Positions 48,506 through 59,833 of a stretch of 64,000 nucleotides of DNA are shown in pieces. The position numbers were made by a program, and so were the translations under genes. The notes under the pieces are model-generated. The model was not told the DNA's origin, did not search any database, and saw only the letters and a program-made list of their open reading frames with translations. How positions within the stretch are numbered: position 1 is the first letter of the stretch; each line of letters begins with the position of its first letter. Source of the stretch: Neurospora intermedia (Eukaryota; Ascomycota; Sordariomycetes; Sordariales; Sordariaceae); assembly GCA_037102815.1 (NCBI GenBank), contig BTPP01000008.1:62001-126000 (forward strand), read 5' to 3'.

Positions 48506-51015
48506 TGGGTGTGAATACGATGCCACATAGGAGTCCCGGAGTTGTAACTGTGGTCACACTACATGTAGTTATGAATGGTTGCCTCCGATCAACATGCTGA
48601 TTTGCTTTGCATGGATAGCTACCTAGGAATAAGTAACATCTGCTCCTCCTCGTCTCTTAGCTTTTGCTCCCCAAGTTAAACTGGTTCTTTTTCTCAACCG
48701 TGCTCTCCTCCAGTATGGGAGCATGGGAACGGGTATAGCGAGACAAGAGTTACGCCTCCTGACAAGTTCCATGAAGATTGTTACAACCGCTTCTACCTGT
48801 GTGATCTAGCGAGACCTTTGGAAAGACTAGGTTTTATTCTCTGACATTGTAGCCCCCAAGATTCTCATATTAACCGGTTAAACCTCGATCCGTTCAGATC
48901 ATCATCATTACCTACTTCTCCGCAACGCCTCAAACAGGCTTCAGGACGTGTAGGCCCTGCATTTAGACGGCCCGACTTGGGCTGTGGCCGGCTTGGTTTC
49001 GTTGTCTTGAACCCTCATAAGGTAGAAGGGAGGATGTTCGTCAACCACGGCGAGGAAAACTGTTATAGTGACCCCCGTGGCTAATGGCAAATTTTGTCAG
49101 GCTTTATCACGGCACGACTGGAGATGAAGACCCAGTAAGACGTTGGTCAAGATATTTACGTGACGAGATCCAAGAGAGGGCAGAAAAAGATTTTCATTCG
49201 CAGCTACCTCTACTGATGATGATTCCTTGTATTCTACCTCTACATATAGGGAAATACGACCAGTAACTCGTCAACCTGTGGTCTACCCATTGTGCTCTGG
49301 GGTGAGCAATTGAAGTGAAAGATGGGTTCTTCTTCTTGAGCACCCATAAGATAGCTGAAGTGGAAAAAGATAAAAGGGTAAAATAAGCGGGAACAAAAAA
49401 AAAGGCAAGGAAAAAAAATGGTAGAGAACATATCACCGAGGAAAAGGTAGAGGTACGGTAGGTACCTAACCACAAGTCCTCTTCAACGGGTACAGCATTA
49501 TCCACGACCATTCTTCTAATGAAATAGACAAAGAGACTCTACTAGCGCACTAACACCGACATAGGTACCTACCTAAACTGTGGTGAGCACGCAACCTGAA
49601 GAAATCCAGGTAGGAAACATCTCATCCAACCCCAGCATCTACAACGGAAGGTGAAGGCATGCATGGTCCTTTCAACTCCGTCAACAACAGAGATTGTACA
49701 AAGAGGTGTACATGTACACACAAACACCCGCCGGTATCCTGCGCGATCTCCCGTTACATCATCATGGTTTGTTCTTCTTATACCAAGATATTCTAGGTAG
49801 GTAGGTATGCTCTCGTGGTGTTCCGCGGGGTTCAGAGTAGAGGTAATATGATCACCTTACCTACCTACCCGGGAGACTGCAGGAGTGAGCAGCTGGAAGA
49901 AAGAAGAGAAAGCGAAAAAGGGAGAAGGGAAAAGGGGAGAATGAATGGAAGAGGGGAGGAAAAGGGAAGTACTAATTCGTCGATGCTGAGATCACCGAAC
50001 TCAAAGAGGGTTCGAGCTAGCCATTGCAGGGAATGTAGGTGGAGATTGAGACCATGAGACTGCCGGAAAAACATCAAGTTCAAGTCAGGTTGGGATAGTG
50101 GAGGTTGTTTGACCGTGAACACGAGAATGGATGTGATTGCGGTGCCGTTACCAAGCTAGAGTAGTAGGCCATTCATGTGCCCATCCGGCGGTGAGTCAGG
50201 TAGAGAAGAATAACGGAACTGCTTCCAGAAGAGATCTCCACGAAGTTGGGGAGGGCATCAGATACCGTGAAGCGGGAGCCAAGATCACATGTGGATGGGT
50301 GAATGGAAGCTCCAAGCAGAGAGAGCTGTTGAGCATCTTCTATAAGAGCGACTCCAGCGTTTGCATAGCACAACCTTGTTGCGCGGACGGATAGATGCAG
50401 GAGGGAAAACGGCCATTCTCTAACCAAAACTGCAAACTGGGGTCATAGGACTTATATGTATGTGGTGTGAAGCGGTCAATGACAGTTTGGCATATGACAG
50501 AGTATCAGTCACTTATTTCCGCGAATGAATTCAAGACATTCACTGCGGTGTGCCTTATGGGTTGGTACAGAGCGTTCTTGAACATTGGGCCCATGAATGG
50601 TTCATGCTGGCACATAGAGCGAGGAAAGTCTACTGTTGTCCCTGGTGATGTTTCCTTCGGCTACGGGCCATTTGTTATGAGAGGTGCTGAGAAGGGAGAG
50701 CATCAAAGCATTGGATGCCATAGTAGGGCGCTGGTGGTGATCGTATTTGGAACGCAAATGTACATCCCAGGCTCCCCTGATTTTTGTAGAAGTCCTTTGC
50801 TGCCAAAACCTTCTACAATCACCATAAATCTGAGACAGACATGAATAAAGCTGCGAGATACCGATTCTAACGTGTCGGAAAAAGACCCGAACCCATCACT
50901 AATGCCCCTCACCCTCCAATAGACAAGACTTCCCCCTAATTCCTTCTTCCCACGATTGCGTGCTCAGGACGGTACGGCAGATTTCTCGTTAGCGGAGCGG
51001 TACGATTGGCTCTCT
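48506..51015. other. Intergenic region with CTACCT/AGGTAG motifs
   Basis: About 2.5 kb with no supported gene. AGGTAGGTAGGTA and CTACCTACC motifs occur near 49560, 49795 and 49860, with a GAAAGGGAGAA-type purine tract at 49895-49970. A possible intron acceptor (TGCTCAG) ends at 50967 just before the open frame of the next gene. Confidence 0.5.
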
Positions 51016-52089
51016 ATGGTTACCCGCGGTCTGCCACACAACGCCACTCATGCAGTTTGCCATAATGGTGGGATGGCAAAAGGCCTAAGGCTTGCCCTGG
51101 GCGTTCCGCAAGGAAAATATACCCTGAAGGATGGGAAGGGGAATAGCGGGGCCTTGATGCCGGGAGATGAGTCGGAGGCGGGATCCTCTGCCGGTAGGAC
51201 GATTAGGACGAAACCCTTAGCTTTCGTTGTTCCTCCTCTTAGACCCCGTTCCATGGGACTGTTGACCTCGCCGGTTTCTCCATTGAACTTTGAAACCCCT
51301 AAAGACACTCAAGGCCGCTCTGAATCGAGTTCAACAACACCCCTACTTCCGGGCCGTGGCAAAGGCACCAAAAAGCCTGAAAGAATGACCTACACCATCC
51401 AGCATGATGATACCCTTCATGTCGCTTCTAGCGACTGGTATTTTGGGCATGAAACCTTGACTGTCATCTATCCTCCTCACATCAGTCATGCCGAGGACGA
51501 GAGAGATGACCAAGATTACCAATCCCCGTCGGTTATCCTCGTTTACGAAAGCGACAATGAGGACGGCAGAAGCATAACTGGTGCAGATGGCATGAGCTCA
51601 GACTCCGACTCGGACAGCGAATATAGCGGATCGCAACGGGAGCATGTTTCCGACGTCACAACTATCAGCGTCTCGACTGGGGGCGATTTCTCCATTAACG
51701 ACCTCGTGACGCAGCAAAGCGGACTGACTTTGGATGTCAGCTTCCCTTCGACGGTATCTGAGCGCGACTTGGGCAGCATAATGGAACTAGGGGTTCTTCA
51801 GCCCATGGTGAATGCCATGTTAGTTCCTGCCTTGGATCTGACTGGCGCAACCGACGTACATTCGGATGACGAGGACCTAGGGTGCACCCATGCGATAAGC
51901 GGAGTGGCCTGCCATTGTCTGACGGCTCGAAATCTTGATGCCGTCCAAGATATCTTGAAGGAGCTGCGAAGGGTCGAAAGTCGAGAGCTGAGAAGGCATG
52001 AGGCGACTGAGTGGCATCATCCGCGGAGCGAGCCGGACAGAAGAAGCGACCAAGCATGGGAAGAGTTAACAGTGGATCTCCTTTTCTAG
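51016..52089 (+). CDS. Acidic, Ser-rich hypothetical protein
   Basis: The first ATG of a 378-codon frame gives 357 aa. The N-terminal third is basic and Gly/Pro-rich. The middle contains SDSDSDSEYSGSQ, an acidic Ser run resembling casein-kinase-2 sites. The C-terminal part has DLGSIMELGVLQPMVNAMLVPALD, a short hydrophobic patch, then CTHAISGVACHC and a charged helix (DILKELRRVESRELRRHEATE). No transmembrane segment or known domain is recognised. The frame is also open upstream to 50956 and an acceptor-like TGCTCAG ends at 50967, so an earlier exon may exist. Coding is supported by long uninterrupted length and biased composition. Confidence 0.6.
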   Translation: MVTRGLPHNATHAVCHNGGMAKGLRLALGVPQGKYTLKDGKGNSGALMPGDESEAGSSAGRTIRTKPLAFVVPPLRPRSMGLLTSPVSPLNFETPKDTQGRSESSSTTPLLPGRGKGTKKPERMTYTIQHDDTLHVASSDWYFGHETLTVIYPPHISHAEDERDDQDYQSPSVILVYESDNEDGRSITGADGMSSDSDSDSEYSGSQREHVSDVTTISVSTGGDFSINDLVTQQSGLTLDVSFPSTVSERDLGSIMELGVLQPMVNAMLVPALDLTGATDVHSDDEDLGCTHAISGVACHCLTARNLDAVQDILKELRRVESRELRRHEATEWHHPRSEPDRRSDQAWEELTVDLLF

Positions 52090-52453
52090 TCGGACACCTT
52101 CATCGATGGACTTGTATTAGTAGCTAGAGGTTTCGAATACTGGGCGGTAAGTCTATTGTAAGGGCGGCTTCGTTTTTGGTCACGACACGATGCGGTACCC
52201 GAGATTGGGGCATGGTTGGCGTGGAGATGACCTAGGACTTTATAGAGTCAAACAATATTGCAGATCTGCTCATTCGCTGGGCGATTAACGCAGATAAGGG
52301 AAGGACGAAGCAGGATAACAACGCTTGTTTTTGCTCGATATCGATCTAGGTATGTGATTAGCGTGCGGTTGACACTGGTATTTTGCCAACACGGGAACTT
52401 ACATGAAAATTATAATAACTGGCCCTCCTCTTTCTCACAGTGCCCTAGACCTC
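52090..52453. other. Convergent intergenic region
   Basis: About 360 bases between two convergent genes, likely only 3'UTR sequence. Confidence 0.6.
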
Positions 52454-53295
52454 CTATAGCCGATCGTCGGACTTCTTCCAGCCCACTGTGGACGTAACTC
52501 CTCCCACAGCCCCCAGGATGTTGTCGACGACGGACTTGATCAGGCCCTGCCCTCGTCTTGCCCTTGTGCCATCACCACCGACGCCGCCAGCGCCACCGCT
52601 CGAAGAGGCCTCATTACCCATGGTGGGCAGGACATTGTCGCTTGCCGACAAGCTGACAAAGAGGGCGAAAGGAACCAGCCATACGCAGATGCCGAAGTAG
52701 GATGCGATCTCGGTGAAGGTGGGAACGTTGGATGGCATGTCGTAGTAAGAAGTCATGTTTTGGTAGGCGCGCTCTTGGTGACGCGAGAAGTGCTTGAACC
52801 ACAGGTAATGGTTGACGAGAACGAGGCCTGGCAGGGACAGCCAATGTCAGCAGATGCATACGAGATGAGAAAGTTGATGTGGGTTGAAAAAGGGGCTTGT
52901 TTGCTCAAGCTTACCGCATGACAACACGAACAACGGGTCTGTCAATTTGACATAGGGGAACCTCCGCATATTACCCAGGTAGACGACATGGGAGCCAACA
53001 CTGAGCAGTGTTAGGAAGAAGGGGAATCGGTCGACAAGGCATAGTAGAAGCTGGATGACGATGATGGTGTAGATAAGTCGAGTAAGAAAGCGCTTGGCAA
53101 CAACGGTATGTTCTTCGACAACTTCGGACAGGTAGTATAGACCCGAGGCTGTGAGGCAATGGACGCCTTGTTAGCATGGAAATGCAGGCCGGTCTCCCGC
53201 AGCAGCTTCACGGTGCAAGACGTACCAATAGCCAGGGTCAGGAAACAGAAGCCCGCGATGGAGCCGAGATAGCCAACAAGAGGCAGAATCCACAT
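52454..53295 (-). CDS. svp26: SVP26/TEX261-family ER-export cargo receptor
   Basis: Three exons in coding order: 53295-53226, 53148-52915 and 52827-52454, total 225 aa, with phase-1 junctions that restore LAIASGLYYLSEVVEEH and LFVLSCGLVLVNHYLWFKHF across the introns. The start MWILPLVGYLGSIAGFCFLTLAI, the block EEHTVVAKRFL, then FPFFLTLLSVGSHVVYL and FTEIASYFGICVWLVPFALFVSLSASDNVLP are characteristic of Svp26/Erv26/TEX261. These are four-helix membrane proteins that load certain type II membrane proteins, such as Golgi mannosyltransferases and alkaline phosphatase in yeast, into COPII vesicles. The C-terminal tail is Gly/Ser-rich with basic residues, longer than the yeast tail. Family assignment is strong; cargo in this organism is unknown. 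Confidence 0.92.
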
Positions 53296-53954
53296 GGTGA
53301 GATACAAGATTGATTGGGTTGGAATTGGAATTAGACGGGCATAATATGGGAACTGGCTGGTGGTAGGGAGGTCATCCAAGCCGAATGGCAATGTTGTATT
53401 ATGGAGATGTTGTTTCTGGAGAAAGGAAGCTCAAGGCTGCCAAGTGGTGAGCCTGGAGACAACCCCTTGTACTAGTAACCCTATGGAAGCTCCCGGTCCC
53501 TATTTCCCCGGAGGGTCACTGCTAGGTACTTACCCCTGACGTGTTCAATTAACCAGACCGTGTTTTAAAGTGGGGCAGACCGTGACGGTTGCAAGCGAGG
53601 AATGTCATCATGGGCTGGAATTGGCAGCCGTTAAGGTACGATAAGGAAGTGTCGATAAGCTACCGCCAATCCCACCAGCGATCGCCCTTGGCAGAACCCC
53701 AGAACAACCCCACTTCCAAAAGGGCCCATTGAAACTTTTTTGTGTCCCACCACACCGCTCGCCAGTACCAGCACCGGCACCAGCACCAGCACCAGCACCA
53801 GGCTGACCAGCAGCATCATCCTGTCAATCCATCCGCTGTCGGCGCATTTCCACTTCTGCTTGTCGCATTCCTCGACAGAAATTACTTCTCTCCTCTAGCC
53901 AGTCGTCAATTCCCTTGTTTCATAGTTGTATAGTCTCAATCCAGCCAGCCCAAC
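53296..53954. other. Divergent promoter region (svp26 and bud23)
   Basis: About 660 bases between head-to-head housekeeping genes. A CACCAG hexanucleotide repeat lies at 53765-53801. No gene is seen. Confidence 0.6.
53765..53801. repeat. (CACCAG)n repeat
   Basis: About six tandem CACCAG units with one variant, 150-190 bases upstream of the bud23 start. Confidence 0.85.
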
Positions 53955-54871
53955 ATGTCTCGCCCCGAAGATACCCTGTAGGTTCACGACTCGACGACAG
54001 CCTCGCGACAAGCACTCCCGTCCTCCTCGTTTTGTGCCCCAAAGCTAACAACACCAGCGCGGCCGATGTCCACTATGACGACACCGAAGCTCGCAAGTAC
54101 ACCACCAGCTCCCGTATCCAGAACATTCAGGCCTCTATGACCCGCCGTGCCCTCGAGCTCCTCGACCTCAAGTCGCCCAGCTTCATCCTCGACATCGGTT
54201 GCGGCAGTGGTCTCTCTGGCGAGATCCTCTCGGACGTCCCCGAAGACGAAGGCGGCCCTCACGTCTGGGTTGGCATGGACATCAGCCCTTCCATGTTGGA
54301 TACGGCTCTACAGCGCGACGTCGAGGGCGATCTCTTCCTCGCAGACATTGGCCAGGGCGTGCCATTCCGCGCCGGTTCCTTCGACGCCGCCATCAGCATC
54401 AGTGCCATCCAATGGCTATGCAATGCCGAAACCAGCGACACCGCCCCGTCCACCAGACTCTCGCGCTTCTTCAACGGCCTCTACGCCTCGCTCAAACGTG
54501 GCGGCAGAGCCGTCTGCCAGTTCTACCCCAAGAACGACGTACAAAAGCAGATGATCACTGCCGCCGCCGTCAAGGCTGGCTTCGGCGCCGGTCTGCTCGA
54601 GGACGACCCCAACACCAAGAACGTCAAACTTTACCTGGTTCTCACGGTCGGCAAGGATGCTACCGGTGGCAAGGACATCAGCACTGTCGTCGAAAACATG
54701 GACGGCGTCGATATCCTTGACCAGAGAAAGAAGGGCAAGGGCGGAAAGGGCGAGATCAAGAAGGGCAGCAAGGGCTGGATCATCAAGAAGAAGGAGCAGA
54801 TGGAGCGCAAGGGCAAGATTGTCAAGGCCACCTCCAAGTACACTGGTCGCAAGCGCCGTATCCAGTTCTGA
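53955..54871 (+). CDS. bud23: 18S rRNA (guanine-N7)-methyltransferase BUD23
   Basis: A 23-base first exon (53955-53977) encodes MSRPEDTL with its last codon split. The second exon is 54058-54871, giving 278 aa. The join yields the conserved start MSRPEDTL...DVHYDDTEARKYTTSSRIQ pattern. The SAM-binding motif ILDIGCGSGLSGE lies near residue 56, followed by VGMDISPSML and SAIQWLCN. The C-terminal WBS-type tail is Lys/Gly-rich (GWIIKKKEQMERKGK then SKYTGRKRRIQF), as in BUD23/WBSCR22. With its partner Trm112, the enzyme methylates one guanine of 18S rRNA during small-subunit maturation in the nucleus. If the first intron is retained, a TAG stop follows immediately after codon 8. Length matches the family. 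Confidence 0.94.
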
Positions 54872-55079
54872 GCTTCGGGGTGGTTGGGTCTGTTTATCTC
54901 TTGTTTTCTTCTGCATTGGGAAGGCGTTTGGGTGGCTACGGCGATGGAAAAAATATGTCTCTTTTTGTTCTGGATCTTGCCATTTCTTTCACGGCTGAAA
55001 TAACGATACCCGGTTTCTTGATCTCACCCTACAGGACCCCCCTTTTGGACCTTCCTACACTCTGATGCTGAATCCCCCT

Positions 55080-57305
55080 TTAGATGTGATCCTCTGGGCC
55101 ATGTCCGCACGGCTTCCCCTCGGTGATCTCAGGATAGACGGTGTACTGGCGAGAGTAATGTGGCAAGCCTTCCTCATCGATAGTCACCTCTGTCGAAGCC
55201 ACACTAACCTTGAGGTCCGGAACCTCCTCCAGATTATACTCATCACCGTTGAAGAGGGCCACCTTCCACTTCAAGTTGGCGCGCAGATGCGGGATGACAT
55301 CCTCAGGCTTGAGGCTCTGGAGCTCGCCGCCCACGATATCCTGCAGCAAAGCGGAGGTCAGGGGCACGGTGCCTGAGACGATCAGACCGTTTGCGTTGTC
55401 CTTGCGGCACTTGCCACATTGGGTTTCGGCGCTCCGTCCCAACACGGACACACGACCGACGCAGTTGAACTCGTCGTCCCAGGTCTCTGGGTCGGGGTTG
55501 AACTCGCCCAAGAAGACGATGACACGGAAGGATTGCCCGAGACCGTGTTTCTGGGCGCGAACGTTGACGATCCAGTCGGTGTACTTGCCGTCTGGGGCGA
55601 GGTACTTGAGGCTCTCTGGAATTGGGCCTGATGAAGCTGTCAGCTTGGATGGACTTTTTATGCTCAAGTCGACCATCATACCTGCGGCCGTGCTCGACTC
55701 GGCCTTTGCATCCTTAACAGGCACCACCGGCTTCTGTGCCTTCTCCTCAGCGTGCTGGAACACATTATGGACCTTCTCTGCGACCTTCTTGGCACCGGAA
55801 AGCTCAACTGCATGAGCAGCAGCCGCCGAGACGGTGCTCTTGCTCTCCTCGCCAGTTGCCTGCGGCTTCTTCAACGCCGGCGTCCGGTCGGCGACATTCT
55901 CAACAAAGTTGGCAAACACATTGCTCCCGTACAGCGCCGTGACAGACTTCCTGATGGCCGCCTGGTACTCCTTTACGGACGAGTACTTCCACTTCTGCGT
56001 TTCAGGATACGCGTATCCGAAGGTGGTGCTGTCCTTGACCTGCTCAGAGGTCCAAAAATTGGCAGCAGATTTGTCCCAGAACGGCTCCAGAGGCGTGTTC
56101 TGACTCTGACTTTCACCCTCCTGTGCGACGAAGGTCGAGTAGGGAGCGGGCCGGGGAGTCATGAAGCTGTTGGGGTTGAGATCTTGCCAGATGGACCAGA
56201 GGCGGTCGACGTTGCTTCAGATCAAAAGGGCTTCATGTCAGCGACGATAACGGAATGGGGCCTGTCAGGTGTGACCGATGGAAAGGGAAAAAAGGAAAAG
56301 GGGAGTGACCACATACACATGGTGCAACCAGAACAGCGGATCAAAAGCCGACACCTCCAGGCTCGACATATGTCCATTTCCGCCCGTCCGATCATGAATC
56401 TCATTATGCACATCCTCCAAACTGCCGAAATCACCCGGGTTGGTATTCGGATCCCACCTGTTATAACTGAACGCATCAAAGTCCTTGTAGCTCAGCAACA
56501 ACAGACTAACATTATTTCTCAACGACGCCAGCTCGTTCGCCAAGATGGGCGCAATCCGCTCATCCCGCGATGCCCCTGTCAGCCGGTTTGGATACCGGAC
56601 CGTGCTCGGGTATCTGCTCCACGCCGCGCTGAAGTCACCCGGGCTAGGGTTGACCGGGTGGAAGGTAAACCGGTGCAGCGGGTTGTTGATGCTCTTGGTC
56701 TTCCCGTCGACATCCACCACCTGTATGGTACGCGATGAGAGGGACTCTGGGAACGCCAGCGTTCCTTTAGGAGGCTGACTAGCCCAGTCAAAGTACGGCG
56801 CCCTGAAGTCCTTGGCGGCCGCGACGTACTTGGCTCTCAGCCCCCCTTCCGCAGGGAACTTTTGGGCTACGGCTTGCACGGAGGCGTAGAGGGCTTGCTC
56901 GTACAGAGCAAGGTAGGGCCTGTGCCAGGTGATGAAGAGGATGGACGAATGCGTGCAGTAGCCGCCAAAGCCGCTGCTGCCGGGTTGGGACCAATCTGTG
57001 TCGGAAGGGACGCCGGCCCACGGCTTGAAGGGCATGCCGTGGATGCCAGCGACTTGGTAGTACGAGTCTAGCTTAGCTTCGTCGATGCCTTGGAAGTCGC
57101 GCAGGCCGAGGAGGTAGAGATTGAACTGCTCCGGGTAGTTTTGTTGGAGCTCACGGAGCTCGCGGCGGAGAGGGACCGCTCCTGGGTGTTTGTGTTAGTA
57201 CCAGCAGTCATAGCGGTGGCTTGTGACAAAAGGGAAGAAATAGTCACCATTGCTGGAGGGAGTGGTGGGAACACCGGTGATGGCAAATTTGATGTCGGTG
57301 CTCAT
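55080..57305 (-). CDS. T: Tyrosinase (monophenol monooxygenase), Neurospora type
   Basis: Three exons in coding order: 57305-57248, 57181-56317 and 56214-55080, total 685 aa, the length and two-intron structure known for N. crassa tyrosinase. Copper site A comes from His67, His97 and His106 (in GIHG, YCTHSS and WHRPY). Cys95, two residues before His97, is the Cys that forms a thioether bridge in the studied enzyme. Copper site B has DVHNEIHD and FWLHHVNVDRLW. A long C-terminal domain follows VFANFVENV; in the known enzyme this part is removed to activate it. There is no signal peptide. It hydroxylates monophenols and oxidises diphenols to quinones for melanin. A few residues differ from the sequence I remember (for example QNT for KST after GESQS), as expected of another allele or species. 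Confidence 0.96.
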
Positions 57306-58014
57306 GGTTGCTGCTCTCTGGCCTAGTGTTCTTGGTTCGTTGTTCTGTATGGGTTGCTTAGCGGTCTATCTATCGTAAGGAGATAACTGCTGATGTCGCA
57401 CATCAAGGCTTCTTCCATCTCAGGTGATACTGTTCACAAGGGAAAACCCCAAAATATAAATACTTTTAGAATTTCCCCAAGGCAGACAACTTCCATCCCT
57501 CTGAAAACCAGCCGTCGTCATCTTTCCCAAGTCATTCCCAGTCAAACCATGATCTTCCAAGGCACTTACTCAGGTTCACCGCGCCCCAGCATCCATCAAG
57601 CAAGTGACCGGTCAATAAACAGTCAGCTGATTCCCTCCTTTTCAGCCTCGTTGGGAAACATGTTTCTCTTCCCCGCCCACTACCAATTTACCAATTCGGG
57701 TTTCTTGTTTCGAATATCCCCGATCCCCCGGTTTGTTTGGTGGTGGCGTTCATGACCTGTTGGTCGGAGTCGGTGTGTGTAAGTGTGTGTGTCTGTCGTC
57801 AGCAATCATCAGCAATATGTAGAGCCAGCCCACGGTTCACAAGAGGCTGAGCTTTTTTACCTAGAGGTATCAATCGAGCAATCAAATCAATTACTGGGCG
57901 TGGGCTTGAATCCTGCGATGCAGTCAGATTCACACAGCTCCTTACAGCTCCTTTACAGCTAGCTCCTTACAGTTTCCAGTTCCCAGGACTCATGAATGGT
58001 GTTCCGAGTTTCAG

Positions 58015-58038
58015 CCCCCCCCCCCCCCCCCCCCCCCC
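58015..58038. repeat. Homopolymer C tract (24 C)
   Basis: Twenty-four consecutive C, upstream of the tyrosinase gene. Confidence 0.95.
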
Positions 58039-58259
58039 ATCTCAAATTCATGTCTATCAATGCTTCTCCGCATTTTATTTACCTACCTTTACGAAAGGTT
58101 GCTCCTACCACTCTTAATCACTACGATTTATTCTTGTTGTCATCTTGTCGGTTTTTATTCCTGCGAAATCCAATAAAACCTTAACGCAGCAGTAGACTAA
58201 GTACTGGCTAGAGTTCAGCTAGGTATCTTCAACCACTCAGTCTGGCCAACCACCACCCG

Positions 58260-58570
58260 ACGACGTCCGTCATCTAAAGATACCTAATCAAGTTCCTACC
58301 TAGGTAGGAAACTCCCACGCACAAACATCGCGACTCATTTGTTGAAAGATAGCTGTTACGGCACAGTCGATCCATCCGAGGAGGCTAGCTAGGTAGGTAG
58401 GATGCCAGGGTAGGTAGCCAGCCGGTGTCGCAAATCGGCTTTCTTTTTTTTCCCTTTTTGGAACGCCCGTCATCTTCAGCCCTAGCTACCTCTACACTTG
58501 CAGAAACTGCAACGTCAGGGACTACACTAGACCTTGTCTACCTGTCTGCCTGCCTACCTACCTAGGAAGT
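58260..58570. repeat. Cluster of CTACCTAGGTAG-type motifs
   Basis: Several overlapping copies of CTACCT and AGGTAG, in places arranged as a palindrome around CCTAGG, lie within about 300 bases. The same unit recurs elsewhere in intergenic DNA of the window. Confidence 0.75.
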
Positions 58571-59833
58571 AAAATGTTTACCTGTAGATTGATATTGTGC
58601 GGATATCAACCACTTATCTATGGGAAAGCCAATATAAAGTAGTGGTCTTGGTGTGCGTCATAGGCGCATACATACTTCTACATACGCCGCATGCTACGTA
58701 CTTACTATGTGGTACCTATTGATGCAACCCCGGCTACATCTTACATCCCCTTTGGGCAATCTCTACATCTGTCCGTATTGATGTCTCTATTCATTGGGTC
58801 CTTCAACGGACCGCAAGGCTTTGCGAAGAGATAACTTGGATGCAAGCCGTCGGTTTTTTCATGTCTTGACTAGACTATACTCAGGTGATTAAGAGGATGA
58901 AAGAACCACTTCCATTGGAATCCATCCATGGCATATCCCAAGGTACACGGCCATTGGCTCATACCGACGGTTCGCTTTCGGTGTGCTTGCCAGCCAGCCA
59001 GCCAGCCCCCTTTTCTCTTCCTCTACATTGCGTTGGTGATCTGGGGATGTTGTTACCTGCCGTTGTCGATACTCCTGACCCCCATACCTTACAAGATCGT
59101 AATGTGGTTGTTATCCAAAGCCTAGACAAGTAGTCCAATCCGTGGGGCTGCTTCAGCGTCGGAACATGGGATCCGGGAGCCCTATTTCCCTTGGCATCAG
59201 CTGCATGCCGACCATGGTGGACACCGGGCGCTAAAAAGACCTGTTTAACTAGGTAGGTAGCGGTAGCGTACCTGACGGGGTTCCTGTTTGAGTGAGACTA
59301 TTAGGTGTTTCCACCGACAGGCCGTAGTCAAGACCCCCACTGATAAAGCTTAACCCCCATATAGGCGATGGAGATACGGAAGAGACAAAGCGGACCGCTC
59401 GGTAGAGCTTGATGGAGTTGAACACGATTCAAGATCAACAACCTAGGCGCCATGAGGGAAGCCCCCTATAAGACCCAAAACTCCTATATTCTGTGTAAAT
59501 GCTTCGGATTGCTCGGAAATTGCACGACTTATCTCCCGCCCCAATATCGCCGGTATATAGCAGACAAATGAAATGGAATTCGTATAGCCAACTCTACGTA
59601 CAATACAAGGGATAATAGGAGACGGTGAATGCTCCCTTCTCTCCCAATCTACTCGTCCAGGTCAAGAACAAGTAATCACCTCCGTCGTGGTATCTCCAAC
59701 CAGCCGGCGGCGGCTGGGCCGTTATACAGTGTAAATTAAAGGCGAAAGATGGAAATGAGCGCAGATGCAGTCGGATTAAACGCATGGTCTTTTTCTATTC
59801 AGGCCAAGGCTTGTCCTACGTTGCGGGGTATCT

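Larger units (their letters stand above)
57306..59833. other. Intergenic region with C run and many CTACCT motifs
   Basis: About 2.5 kb between tyrosinase start and the IDH gene end. It has a tandem AGCTCCTTAC segment (57935-57972), a 24-base C run (58015-58038), and a concentration of CTACCTAGGTAG-type palindromic motifs between 58180 and 58570 and near 59250. No gene is seen. The part near 57306 is the tyrosinase promoter. Confidence 0.6.

Noticed and set aside
55752-56738. 328-codon open frame on the plus strand
   Set aside because: Antisense to tyrosinase exons and crossing its intron; composition is non-natural.
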